A stretch of 64,000 nucleotides of DNA, taken from positions 1 to 64,000 of the forward strand of contig JAVBJN010000026.1 of the NCBI GenBank assembly GCA_031546985.1, read 5' to 3'. Origin of the DNA: JAVBJN01 sp031546985. GTDB lineage: Bacteria; Bacteroidota; Bacteroidia; Chitinophagales; Chitinophagaceae. This document shows, one piece after another, positions 34,478-42,620 of the stretch; the first letter of the stretch is position 1, and each line of letters starts with the position of its first letter. The position numbers were made by a program, and so were the translations under genes. Below the pieces are notes generated by a model, which made no database searches, was not told the DNA's origin, and was given only the letters and a program-made list of their open reading frames with translations.

Positions 34478-34919
34478 AGGTCAAATTAATGGCTAAATTT
34501 TGAATTCTTTTGGAAATGGGTTATTAAAGATAGAAAGGTCTCTTGTTGGGAAGTTTTTGTTCCCTTCTTAATTTGCGTAAAAGGGTTAATTGTTTATTAT
34601 TTTATATCTGGGTTGTATAAATAAAAATATTTTACCTATATTCGGAATAAGAAAAAAAACTACTGTGTTTTAGTCGTTTATAAAGCAAGTAGGGTAAAGT
34701 GGATTGAACGTTTTTTTGTGTTCATTTCCGTTTTGGGCCTGTTGAATGTGATCCCGGCACATTTTCAGCCAGATTCCCAAAGAGCAGTCATTTTAGTGTT
34801 ATTAAGGTTGTTATTCATTGTATAGAGCAGAAAGTTATTGCTGTGAAAATGAGTTACTGAATCTATGATGCCATCATGAAAATGTGTTGTTCTTGACATC
34901 TCTAAGAAGCAAATCTTTA

Positions 34920-35023
34920 AAGACTTAAGTCTTGTTCTGCACTGAATAATGATGCTACGGTATGTATGGAGGAAAATCCGCTTGCCAGGTTTAAGGCTAT
35001 TGCCTTGTTGCCTGTGGTTTTCC
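34920..35023 (+). promoter_or_regulatory. Structured 5' leader upstream of the first arylsulfatase
   Basis: A 14-bp palindrome AAGACTTAAGTCTT (34920-34933) is followed by three nested stems: GGAAAA (34971) with TTTTCC (35018), CAGG with CCTG, and AAGGC-TATT-GCCTT (34993-35006). The last stem ends 38 bases before the ATG at 35062. The rest of the 584-base gap is AT-rich, with no gene seen. Confidence 0.4.
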
Positions 35024-35061
35024 GTTATTCTAACACATTTCAATAATCAAAATCAATAGTT

Positions 35062-36726
35062 ATGAGTGCAAAGAAGATTTTTACAGTAGCAGGTGTTTGC
35101 ATCTCGATGTTGGTGCGGGCACAAGACAAACCCAACATCCTGGTCATTTTCGGCGATGATATTGGTATAGCCAACATTAGCGCCTACAGCGATGGTGTAA
35201 TGGGGTATGTAACCCCCAATATCGACCGTATTGCCAACGAAGGCGTTCGCTTTCTTCATTATTATGGAGAACAATCCTGTACGGCAGGCCGGGCGGCATT
35301 CCTCACCGGGCAGCACGGTATACGCAGCGGGCTTACCAAAGTAGGTTTTCCTGGCGCGCCTATGGGCATGAGTCAGTTGGATCCTTCCATTGGCGGCTTG
35401 CTTAAAAACCTGGGTTATGGTACCGGGCAGTTTGGTAAAAACCACGTAGGCGACCGCAACCCATCATTGCCCACGGTAAACGGGTTTGATGAATTTTTTG
35501 GTAACCTTTATCACCTCAATGCCGAGGAAGAACCAGAATTGCCGGATTACCCCAAAGATCCCGCATACCTGGCCAAGTATGGCCCGCGTGGTGTGCTCAA
35601 ATGTAAGGCTACCGACAAAGACGACCCAACCGAAGATCCCCGTTTTGGTAAAGTAGGCAAACAAACCATTGAAGATACCGGACCACTGACCAAAAAACGT
35701 ATGGAGACCATTGATGATGAAACCTCCAGCGCGGCTATCGATTACATGAAACGTGTGCACTCATCCGGCAAGCCTTTCTTCTGCTGGTTTAACTCTACCC
35801 GTATGCACCTGCGTACGCACGTTAGAACCTCGCACAGAGGCCAGTATGAGCATGGCGACAGCGAGTACATAGATGGTATGATCGAGCACGATGCTACCAT
35901 TGGCGAACTGCTGAAAGCCCTGGATGATATGGGCATAGCCAACAATACCATTGTGGTGTACACTTCTGATAACGGTCCGCACATGAACACCTGGCCTGAT
36001 GGTGCTATGACCCCGTTCCGTTCAGAAAAGAACACCAACTGGGAAGGTGCCTTCCGTGTGCCCTGCGTGGTGCGCTGGCCTGGTGTAATTAAACCCGGTA
36101 CTGTAACCAATGAGCTGATGAGCCACAACGACTGGATGCCTACTTTGTGTGCAATTGCCGGTGAGCCCGATATTACAGCCAAGTTGCTGAAAGGCTATAC
36201 CGCCAATGGCAAAAACTACAAAGTGCACCTGGATGGTTATAACCAACTGCCGTTCCTGAAAGCGGTGACTGGTACTGTTTCCAACAAAACAACCACACAC
36301 AGCGCCCGTAATAATTTCTTCTATTCGGATGATGACGGCTTGCTGGTAGGTTACCGCCAGGGTGCCTATAAGTATGTGTACGCAGAGCAACGCCTACCCG
36401 GTACAATGGGTGTATGGGCTGAGCCGTTTACCAAACTGCGCCTGCAAAAAATCTTTAACCTGTATATGGATCCCTACGAGCGTGCCGATATAACCTCCAA
36501 TACCTATTGGGATTGGAACCTGAACCAGATCGGAGGCGTATACGGAACGATGGAAGAAGTATTCAAGTTTGCAGGAGCGTTTAAAGAATTCCCGCCCAGG
36601 TCTTTCCCGCCTAGTTTTGTACCTACCAATATCCTGGAAGAAGAATTGGGTGTGATTAAAAAAGAACGTGCTGCCAAAGAAGCGGCAGGTACAGCGCAAC
36701 CATCTTCAAAATCGAAGAAAAAATAA
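35062..36726 (+). CDS. Exported type I arylsulfatase
   Basis: This 554-residue protein has a signal peptide (about 1-20, SMLVRAQ). The sulfatase core starts with ILVIFGDDIG (metal-binding Asp32-Asp33), then the active-site block SCTAGRAAFLTG. Cys73 is the residue to be converted to formylglycine, in a C-T-A-G-R form rather than the usual C-x-P-S-R. Other conserved blocks are GQFGKNHVG, IVVYTSDNGPH and the C-terminal FRVPCVVRWPG. It hydrolyses sulfate esters in the periplasm or at the surface, probably on polysaccharides. The maturation enzyme is not in this window. A second sulfatase of the same subclass lies at 60.2 kb. The lysine/serine tail (SSKSKKK) is odd. Confidence 0.92.
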   Translation: MSAKKIFTVAGVCISMLVRAQDKPNILVIFGDDIGIANISAYSDGVMGYVTPNIDRIANEGVRFLHYYGEQSCTAGRAAFLTGQHGIRSGLTKVGFPGAPMGMSQLDPSIGGLLKNLGYGTGQFGKNHVGDRNPSLPTVNGFDEFFGNLYHLNAEEEPELPDYPKDPAYLAKYGPRGVLKCKATDKDDPTEDPRFGKVGKQTIEDTGPLTKKRMETIDDETSSAAIDYMKRVHSSGKPFFCWFNSTRMHLRTHVRTSHRGQYEHGDSEYIDGMIEHDATIGELLKALDDMGIANNTIVVYTSDNGPHMNTWPDGAMTPFRSEKNTNWEGAFRVPCVVRWPGVIKPGTVTNELMSHNDWMPTLCAIAGEPDITAKLLKGYTANGKNYKVHLDGYNQLPFLKAVTGTVSNKTTTHSARNNFFYSDDDGLLVGYRQGAYKYVYAEQRLPGTMGVWAEPFTKLRLQKIFNLYMDPYERADITSNTYWDWNLNQIGGVYGTMEEVFKFAGAFKEFPPRSFPPSFVPTNILEEELGVIKKERAAKEAAGTAQPSSKSKKK

Positions 36727-36757
36727 GTAGTAAGTAAGCCAAACCGGCCTATAGTTA

Positions 36758-36790
36758 AAAACCCCAATGCTGTGAGGCATTGGGGTTTTG
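36758..36790 (+). terminator. Terminator after the first arylsulfatase
   Basis: AAAACCCCAATGC pairs perfectly with GCATTGGGGTTTT around TGTGAG. It carries T-runs on both strands. Confidence 0.85.
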
Positions 36791-36814
36791 TTATGAGGTA
36801 GATAATCTGGCAGC

Positions 36815-36901
36815 AGATGCTGCTTCGGGTTCGTACCTCACCCGTGCAGCATGACAATGAAAAATGTGATGCTGCACCGAGGAACGAAGGAAGCAGCATC
36901 T
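36815..36901. repeat. GTCATGCTGC-class palindromic intergenic element, copy 2
   Basis: AGATGCTGCTTC (36815-36826) pairs perfectly with GAAGCAGCATCT (36890-36901). Inside are GTGCAGCATGAC and GTGATGCTGCAC, which pair with each other. It shares its words with the element at 6060-6164. Confidence 0.6.
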
Positions 36902-36934
36902 CCACGGCATTAATCGCCATGAAGAATACCCAAT

Positions 36935-37789
36935 CTACCCCTCACTCATTTTCTTCACTTCCTGCATCGCCAGCAGAAATTTTTCCTTCATATAGTCAAT
37001 GTGTTTAGGATCGCAATCTACCTCGGCCAGCAGGTGGGTGCCGCCATTTTGTTCGGTATAGGTATAGGCTTCCAGGCTTCCGGTCCATTTGCTGGCGGCT
37101 GCGTCCAGGGGTTGGTTGGCACCGTTTTTAACCTCGCCTATATGACTGAAAATGATCTTCTCGTTTTCTTTAACAAAGAGCACTTTGCTGTACATGCCCG
37201 ATCCGTCTGGTGTAAGAAAGCGTACATCGCTGCCTGGTGTAAAATTGCCCTCGGCGTACGAACCCTCGCAGAATGGTGCTGTCCATTGCTTGTAGCCCTC
37301 ATGGTTCCACATTTTCTGCCATACGGTAGTAACAGGGGCATTAATATCGATGGGAAACGCCAGTTTTTCGATACCGTACAGGTGGTTGCGCAATTGTATG
37401 TTCAATATCGCATCCCAACCCATTTCGTAATTGGCTTTGGAAAAATCGGGCCCGGCATCGGCAAAGTTTTCGATGCCTTCGTGGGTAAGGGTTACAATGG
37501 TTTTATCGCCCTGGGGTTGCAGCTCCCAGGTAAGCAGCGACTCGCCTTTGGAGTGGCTGGGGTGGGTCCAGGTATGGCTCAGTTTCTGGTTAGGCACCAC
37601 TTCTTTTACCGTGCCTCGGTGGTGAAACTGCCTGGCCTCGCTTTCATAAAAATTAAAAACTGCGCCTTCCTTTAGTTCAAAATCGGGTATATCGAAATAC
37701 CATTTTTTCATTTGCTGCTTGTTGGTGAGCGCTGCCCATACTTTGTCTGCAGGGCTTTCAAAAGTTTGCGTGCGTTTGATCGGGGTCAT
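36935..37789 (-). CDS. Tandem SRPBCC (AHSA1-like) domain protein
   Basis: This 284-residue cytosolic protein contains two START-like AHSA1 folds in a row. The first (about 1-140) starts IKRTQTFESPADKVWAALTN and contains KLSHTWTHP and TIVTLTHEGI. The second (about 143-280) starts with INAPVTTVWQKMWNHEGYKQW and ends in a long helix (YMKEKFLLAMQEVKKM). The family binds hydrophobic ligands in a deep cavity or regulates Hsp90; single-domain members are often near ArsR regulators, which are absent here. The specific role is unknown. Confidence 0.87.
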   Translation of the reverse strand: MTPIKRTQTFESPADKVWAALTNKQQMKKWYFDIPDFELKEGAVFNFYESEARQFHHRGTVKEVVPNQKLSHTWTHPSHSKGESLLTWELQPQGDKTIVTLTHEGIENFADAGPDFSKANYEMGWDAILNIQLRNHLYGIEKLAFPIDINAPVTTVWQKMWNHEGYKQWTAPFCEGSYAEGNFTPGSDVRFLTPDGSGMYSKVLFVKENEKIIFSHIGEVKNGANQPLDAAASKWTGSLEAYTYTEQNGGTHLLAEVDCDPKHIDYMKEKFLLAMQEVKKMSEG

Positions 37790-37881
37790 GGCTTAAGTGT
37801 TTGGTTTGGAGGTTGAAGTTACGAATATCGGCACTGCGTTAAAAATGCGTGGGTATACTGTTTTAATTGATTGCAGAGCAG

Positions 37882-37889
37882 TACTTTTG
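37882..37889 (+). promoter_or_regulatory. Promoter -7 element for the sanA-like gene
   Basis: TACTTTTG matches TAnnTTTG and ends 28 bases before the ATG at 37918. This supports the internal start rather than the frame's opening at 37867. Confidence 0.55.
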
Positions 37890-37917
37890 GCTTCCAAAGC
37901 CGAATTCCGATTCACCT

Positions 37918-38562
37918 ATGCGTAAAAAGAAGCTGATGAAAATACTGGTTGTCATTTTGCTGGTGCTGATTCCGGTTGTTATTTACATCTGTAATACCAA
38001 AATCAACAAAGCCACTGAGGGTTTGTTGTATAGCGACGTTACTAGTGTGCCCTATAACAAAACAGGGTTGCTGCTGGGCACGGGCAAATACCTGGCCAAC
38101 GGCAGTGAAAACCCTTATTATACATACCGGATAGTGGCGGCAACCCAACTGATGAAAGCGGGTAAGATCAAATACCTGGTCATTAGTGGCGATAACAGCC
38201 GGGCCGATTACGATGAGCCTTCTCAAATGCGGGCCGATTTAATGCAGGCAGGCATTGACTCCAACCTGCTTTTTCTGGATTATGCGGGGTTTCGCACCTT
38301 CGATTCTATGGTGCGGCTGCGTGAGATTTTTGGCCAGCATGCGGTAACCGTTATTTCACAACCATTCCATAACCAGCGGGCGGTGTTTATTGCTTTAAAA
38401 GAAGACATTGCCGCTATAGGCTTTAACGCGCAGGATGTAAACAAGCAAGCAGGCCTTAAAGTGCAGCTGCGCGAAAAACTGGCGCGGGTAAAGGTTTTTG
38501 TCGATTACCTGTTGCAAACAAAACCCAAATTCCTGGGGCCCAAAGTGGAGATTCCGGATTAA
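37918..38562 (+). CDS. SanA/YdcF-like DUF218 membrane protein
   Basis: This protein of about 214 residues has one N-terminal membrane helix (residues 8-26) and a periplasmic DUF218 domain. Characteristic blocks are GLLLGTGKYLANG, then NPYYTYRIVAATQLMKAG, the ISGDNSR turn, SQMRADLMQAGI and the VISQPFHNQRAVFIA motif. The layout matches SanA, the vancomycin high-temperature exclusion protein of enteric bacteria, which affects envelope permeability. The biochemical activity of the family is not established. The downstream genes are small membrane proteins on the same strand. Confidence 0.87.
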   Translation: MRKKKLMKILVVILLVLIPVVIYICNTKINKATEGLLYSDVTSVPYNKTGLLLGTGKYLANGSENPYYTYRIVAATQLMKAGKIKYLVISGDNSRADYDEPSQMRADLMQAGIDSNLLFLDYAGFRTFDSMVRLREIFGQHAVTVISQPFHNQRAVFIALKEDIAAIGFNAQDVNKQAGLKVQLREKLARVKVFVDYLLQTKPKFLGPKVEIPD

Positions 38563-38601
38563 TTACAATAAATATATAAGCTTATGTAATCATTTGGAGG
38601 G

Positions 38602-38799
38602 CTGATTAACGATATCCTCATTTTTTCCATTTTCTTATACGTTTCTCTCGCAGTAAGCGGAAAAATAAAGCTGCCCAAAGAACGGCAGGAAAAACTGAAC
38701 GAACTGATGTTGAAGAAAGGTAAATTAGTTAAAACATTGGCCTATGGGATAACGGTAGCAATGGCGTTACTGATTATTAACCAGCTTGTACCAAGGTAG
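38602..38799 (+). CDS. Small membrane protein with no canonical start codon
   Basis: An open frame runs from just after the TAA at 38587-38589 to the TAG at 38797-38799, about 69 codons. It reads GLINDILIFSIFLYVSLAV, a basic middle (KIKLPKERQEKLNELMLKKG) and AYGITVAMALLIINQLV. Two hydrophobic segments around a charged loop look like a real hairpin membrane protein. There is no ATG, GTG or TTG before the first helix. The only ATGs are internal, after the first helix. GGAGG at 38596-38600 precedes CTG (38602) and ATT (38605). Either a rare start codon is used or the gene has lost its start; I place the start at CTG provisionally. Confidence 0.4.
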   Translation: MINDILIFSIFLYVSLAVSGKIKLPKERQEKLNELMLKKGKLVKTLAYGITVAMALLIINQLVPR

Positions 38800-38816
38800 T
38801 ATAATCCTGATTGCAC

Positions 38817-39335
38817 ATGGGATTAGGTTTTAATCTGCTTTTTGTTTTAGTGTTGGTCCCACTTACGTTGGTACTGTTATGGTGCTGGCTGGGTGCGAAG
38901 AAAATGATCTTCGGAAAAATACTGGGTGGTCTTTGGCTTGGTGTTGTAGCGATCATTGTCTTGTCCTTTTCTATACAATATTTTACATCAAAAATTGAGC
39001 TTACCAAAGATGATTTTTATGGATCTTATGTAGTAGACGGGTCCATGTTTCCTGGCAGGCAATCGGATTGGCAGTATGATCATTTCCGGTTTGTAATAGA
39101 TCGTAATGATTCTATCCGGTTTTATGTAACCAACAAACAGGCTGTTTTAAGGATATATAAAGGCTCCGTTTCGGCCGTAACGTCTTATCGTTCTGCCCGG
39201 CTTGCCATTCGAATGGAACAACCTACTCATCCTATCCTACAAAGCAATCCTACGATTTACCGGAGCCATTCAGCTTTTATATTGGTTTTTGCGTCAGGAA
39301 TTTATGGTAACATGTTTTTTACAAAAGGCAAATAG
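38817..39335 (+). CDS. Membrane protein of unknown function
   Basis: This protein of about 172 residues has two N-terminal membrane helices (about 5-25 and 36-57), joined by WLGAKKMIFGKILG. A soluble domain follows with DDFYGSYVVDGSMFPGRQ, WQYDHFRFVIDRNDSIRFYV and MEQPTHPILQSNPTIYR. The second part belongs to a family common in Bacteroidota as 'hypothetical protein', in which the strand pattern and the THxIxxSNPTxYR block are conserved. It ends at FFTKGK, where relatives, as I recall, often continue with a Trp. Its function is unknown. It follows the small hairpin membrane frame by 17 bases. Confidence 0.7.
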   Translation: MGLGFNLLFVLVLVPLTLVLLWCWLGAKKMIFGKILGGLWLGVVAIIVLSFSIQYFTSKIELTKDDFYGSYVVDGSMFPGRQSDWQYDHFRFVIDRNDSIRFYVTNKQAVLRIYKGSVSAVTSYRSARLAIRMEQPTHPILQSNPTIYRSHSAFILVFASGIYGNMFFTKGK

Positions 39336-39377
39336 GGGAGGCTGTAAAACAATTGCAACTTACCCAAACTTAATACA

Positions 39378-39406
39378 AAAAGCCCCCGCAATCTGCGGGG
39401 GCTTTT
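39378..39406. terminator. Bidirectional terminator between convergent genes
   Basis: AAAAGCCCCCGCA pairs perfectly with TGCGGGGGCTTTT around ATC. It serves the membrane protein gene on plus and the J-domain gene on minus. Confidence 0.85.
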
Positions 39407-39426
39407 GCTATGCTTACAGCGGCAAA

Positions 39427-39876
39427 CTATTCTGCTTCTACTGCTTTGGTCATTTTACGGTAGGTAAACTCATGGTAGATGTGTCTGCGGCAAAAACGAT
39501 CCGGAACATCTGAACCACAAAGTTTGGTATACAGGGTTTTGGGTACGCCAAAGTATTCATAGCTGCTGCCATCTACGAAATTCAGTTCCAGGATCTCTTT
39601 TTTGTACTCAAAATACTGGATCTGCGAGTTGGTTACCGTTTCGGTATACTCGGGCAATGCCTGCTCAATGGTTTCGGGTGCAATGCTCACCAGGAAGTGA
39701 TAGGCCTCAATTACCTTTTTGCTTCTTTCTTCCGCTTCCTCTTTTGCCGCTTCGTCGTCCATGAACTTATCGGGGTGCGATTCTTTCATCAGGTTACGAT
39801 AGGCCGATTTCAGCGATTTCAGATCGGCGGTCTTGTCTACGCCTAATGTCTTTCTATGTGCGGCAATTCTTCTCAT
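39427..39876 (-). CDS. J-domain and KTSC-domain fusion protein
   Basis: This 149-residue protein begins with a J-domain (about residues 9-65) carrying the HPD motif at 34-36 (ESHPDKFMDD), needed to stimulate Hsp70 ATPase. It ends with a KTSC domain (about 83-140: NSQIQYFEYKKEILELNFVDG, SYEYFGVPKTLY). KTSC domains are small beta folds thought to bind nucleic acid or protein. The fusion probably brings DnaK to a specific client. It has no Gly/Phe or zinc-finger region, so it is a type C J-protein. A TAACTTTG element lies about 150 bases upstream on the minus strand. Confidence 0.85.
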   Translation of the reverse strand: MRRIAAHRKTLGVDKTADLKSLKSAYRNLMKESHPDKFMDDEAAKEEAEERSKKVIEAYHFLVSIAPETIEQALPEYTETVTNSQIQYFEYKKEILELNFVDGSSYEYFGVPKTLYTKLCGSDVPDRFCRRHIYHEFTYRKMTKAVEAE

Positions 39877-40249
39877 ATAATTATCAGTAGCTTGTAAGGC
39901 ATGTACCAGGGTTTAAACTCTCCTGCAAAACAGCAGGGCAAAACTGTAAACCCGGAATAAGGAAAAGGAGTTTTCTGGTCTTTTGTACACCCAAATGATT
40001 AGGTGCACATCAAAAGTGCGCGGCAAAGTTAGTGATTTTGTACCGAAAAAGGACACTATCGTGTTAATTCCATATGATTTTATAGTTAAAACTTGTAGAA
40101 TGTGATGGGTTTTACTAATGCCGGGTGGTTGGTGCAAAGCCTGGCCGGTACAGAAAGTACTGATCCTGATAATACTTATGCAGGATAGGGCTTAACCCCA
40201 TGTTAACAAGATTTAACAAGCGGGCTTGTCGCTTTATCGAATTTGTTGC
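39877..40249. other. Intergenic region between divergent genes
   Basis: The only signals seen are CAAAGTTA at 40024-40031 (TAACTTTG on minus, a -7 match for the J-domain gene) and the efflux-operon promoter at its right end. No gene or repeat was recognised. Confidence 0.4.
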
Positions 40250-40257
40250 TACATTTG
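40226..40257 (+). promoter_or_regulatory. Promoter upstream of the efflux region
   Basis: TTG at 40226-40228 and TACATTTG at 40250-40257 with a 21-base spacer are a good match to the Bacteroidota promoter. The first small gene starts 64 bases after it. Confidence 0.65.
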
Positions 40258-40321
40258 CCCCATTATATAAGCTGCTGTAAATGCATGCTTTACAACAATA
40301 CGGTGTAATAGCTTAGTAAAT

Positions 40322-40675
40322 ATGCTGTTAAATGTGATTTCCTTTTTATTAGTGTTTTTTCAACTCTTCCACAGCGGAGGAGAGCGATTGAACGCCGGTA
40401 TACGTAAGGCAGCAGCACACACCGTTTCTGCACAGGAGCACCGTTTTCGCAATTATGCTGCGGAGCAGATCCCTACCGAACTTATAGCCCTCGAAGAATC
40501 GGAAGATACCGAGCATGGCAGTTTTCCGGTACTATCACCGGTGCTTACCACACATTATTCTTCTAAACCAACCGGTTTTACGCCACTTGCGCAAAAATTG
40601 CTGGGTCATTACCGGGCACGTGCTGCGCTGGAAGACCAGTCGCTTTTCCTTTTTCATTGCAATTTCAGAGTTTGA
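40322..40675 (+). CDS. Small exported protein 1 upstream of the efflux operon
   Basis: This 117-residue frame starts with a hydrophobic segment (MLLNVISFLLVFFQLFHSGG) that could be a signal peptide or anchor. The rest has no family that I recognise. A short acidic motif (LIALEESEDTEHG, about residues 58-70) is followed by Ser/Pro-rich sequence. It lies directly behind a good promoter and ahead of a second small exported frame and the RND genes. It may be a leader protein of the efflux transcript. The coding status rests on the signal peptide, promoter and position. Confidence 0.5.
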   Translation: MLLNVISFLLVFFQLFHSGGERLNAGIRKAAAHTVSAQEHRFRNYAAEQIPTELIALEESEDTEHGSFPVLSPVLTTHYSSKPTGFTPLAQKLLGHYRARAALEDQSLFLFHCNFRV

Positions 40676-40816
40676 TGCCTGCCTGTAGCGTTCCGCAACG
40701 GGTATAATATTATTGGCCTGTTTTTCTGATACGCTGCACTTTTCCGCAACCTGGTAGCAGGTTACATCCCCCTTGCTGCATGCTTAGCATCGTTTCATCA
40801 AACTCATTCCGGCCAG

Positions 40817-41356
40817 ATGCCATTTGCCATCAGAAAATTCTTATTCGCGCTCGTCTTTTTGCTGTTTCAGCACCTGAGTGTCTTTTGTGCAGATGTACAA
40901 ATGCCCCGTTGCCTGGATCGTAATCTCGCGCATTATGGCATTGCCCAGGTAGAGTGGACCCGGCACCATGTTTTTATACGGGTATCGCACCTGGGCCCGC
41001 AGAACGATAATGCTGCCCCGCATTTCCGCAGCAGGCACTCTCGTAAAACAGCCCGGCTGCATCCTTTCTATGGCATTACCAATATACAGCAACCACTGTT
41101 TATACGATCGGCATTGCCCGATGGCGGTACCGAAGACAGCGCGATCAGCGAAACCACCAATGAGTACGAAGGCGAAGACGATGATGTAATAGCGCTCAAA
41201 AAGTACTCACCGGGTGGCAAAGCCTTTCTTGTTCCTGTCCATACGCCAACACTCAGATATGCTGGCAGCTGTGCACCCAAACGCGCGCTGCAGCCACACC
41301 GTTTTTTCTACTCTGCTTCCTACACCTGCGCACTGTTGTGCGTAATGCGCATATGA
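40817..41356 (+). CDS. Small exported protein 2 upstream of the efflux operon
   Basis: This 179-residue frame starts with a signal peptide (MPFAIRKFLFALVFLLFQHL...VFCAD). Like the preceding protein it has an acidic cluster near its centre (NEYEGEDDDVIALKKYS, about residues 116-132). The shared plan of signal peptide, basic middle and acidic patch suggests that the two are related or serve the same purpose. No known domain is seen. The C-terminus is rich in Cys, Arg and aromatic residues. It ends 157 bases before the adaptor gene. Confidence 0.45.
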   Translation: MPFAIRKFLFALVFLLFQHLSVFCADVQMPRCLDRNLAHYGIAQVEWTRHHVFIRVSHLGPQNDNAAPHFRSRHSRKTARLHPFYGITNIQQPLFIRSALPDGGTEDSAISETTNEYEGEDDDVIALKKYSPGGKAFLVPVHTPTLRYAGSCAPKRALQPHRFFYSASYTCALLCVMRI

Positions 41357-41513
41357 TGCCCCGGCTTTAAGCTCGGTAAAGCATCATGGCATAATCTATT
41401 TGCCATTATCATTTTACAACATTGCCGCTGCAGCTATGCATACAGCGGGCAGGGGGCTTGATGCTCGCCCCCGAAGAAACATCCGTAAACCCGAATCAGG
41501 ACACTAATAAATT

Positions 41514-42596
41514 ATGAACAGAATTCTCATGCTCGCAGGCTTGTGTGCCGTGCTGTGCCACACCAGCTGTTCTTCTAAAAAAGAAGAAAAGGAAGCCGCT
41601 ACCCAATTTATCGTAACCAGCCCGGTGCAGATGGACACCTCCGTTACCAAAGAATATGTATCGCAGATCCACTCTATACGGCATATTGAACTCAGAGCCC
41701 AGGAAAGAGGCTACCTCGAGAAGATTTATGTAGACGAAGGCCAGTTTGTGAAACAGGGCCAATTGCTGTTTCAGATTATGCCCAAGGTGTACGAAGCCGA
41801 AATGCAGAAAGCGCAAGCCGAAGTAAAAGCCGCCGAAATTGAAGTGCAGAACACCAAGCCGCTGGCCGATAAAAATGTGGTATCGCCCAACGAACTGGCG
41901 CTCGCACACGCCAAATTGGCCAAAGCCAAAGCCGAGCTGTCGCTGGCCAAAGTGCACCTGGGTTTTACCGAAATCAGGGCACCGTTTGATGGCATTATCG
42001 ACCGCTTTCACGTAAGGCCGGGAAGCCTGGTAGATGAAGGCGACCTGCTTACCGAACTCTCGGACAATAGTAAAATGTGGGTGTATTACAACGTACCGGA
42101 ATCGGAATACCTCGACTACGCCTCTAAATCGCAAAAGGAAAGCAAACTGGAAGTAAGCCTGCTGATGGCCAATAACAGCCTTTTTGAATTTCCTGGTGTG
42201 GTAGAAACCATTGAAGCCGACTTTAACAACGAAACGGGCAACATCGCTTTCCGGGCTACATTCCCTAACCCCAAAGGCCTGTTAAGACATGGCGAAACCG
42301 GTAATATCGAAATGCGCATACCCATTAAAAATGCGATAATCATTCCACAAAAAGCCTCTTTTGAGGTGATGGACAAGAAGTATGTTTTTGTAGTAGATAA
42401 AAACAACATCGTAAAATCGCGCCCCATTACGGTAGAAGCCGAAATGCCCGACTTGTTTGTGATCAAAGAAGGATTAAATGCCGGAGAAAGAATATTACTG
42501 GAAGGTATACGTAAGGTAAAAGACAACGATAAGATTACCTACAAATACGAAGAGCCGGCAGCGGTGCTGGCCAAGCTGCAGTTGCCAACAGAATAA
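41514..42596 (+). CDS. RND efflux periplasmic adaptor (membrane fusion protein)
   Basis: This 360-residue lipoprotein has the lipobox LCHTSC, with Cys19 as the lipid anchor. It has the adaptor layout: a beta-barrel strand, a biotinyl-lipoyl half (GYLEKIYVDEGQFVKQGQ), an alpha-helical hairpin (about 85-145: QKAQAEVKAAEIEVQN, LALAHAKLAKAKAELSLAKV), the second lipoyl half (IRAPFDGIIDRFHVRPGSLV) and membrane-proximal beta domains. It links the inner-membrane pump to the outer-membrane channel encoded next door. The operon order adaptor, pump, channel is standard. Confidence 0.94.
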   Translation: MNRILMLAGLCAVLCHTSCSSKKEEKEAATQFIVTSPVQMDTSVTKEYVSQIHSIRHIELRAQERGYLEKIYVDEGQFVKQGQLLFQIMPKVYEAEMQKAQAEVKAAEIEVQNTKPLADKNVVSPNELALAHAKLAKAKAELSLAKVHLGFTEIRAPFDGIIDRFHVRPGSLVDEGDLLTELSDNSKMWVYYNVPESEYLDYASKSQKESKLEVSLLMANNSLFEFPGVVETIEADFNNETGNIAFRATFPNPKGLLRHGETGNIEMRIPIKNAIIIPQKASFEVMDKKYVFVVDKNNIVKSRPITVEAEMPDLFVIKEGLNAGERILLEGIRKVKDNDKITYKYEEPAAVLAKLQLPTE

Positions 42597-42620
42597 TGTA
42601 AGCATCCTAAAAACAAGAAA

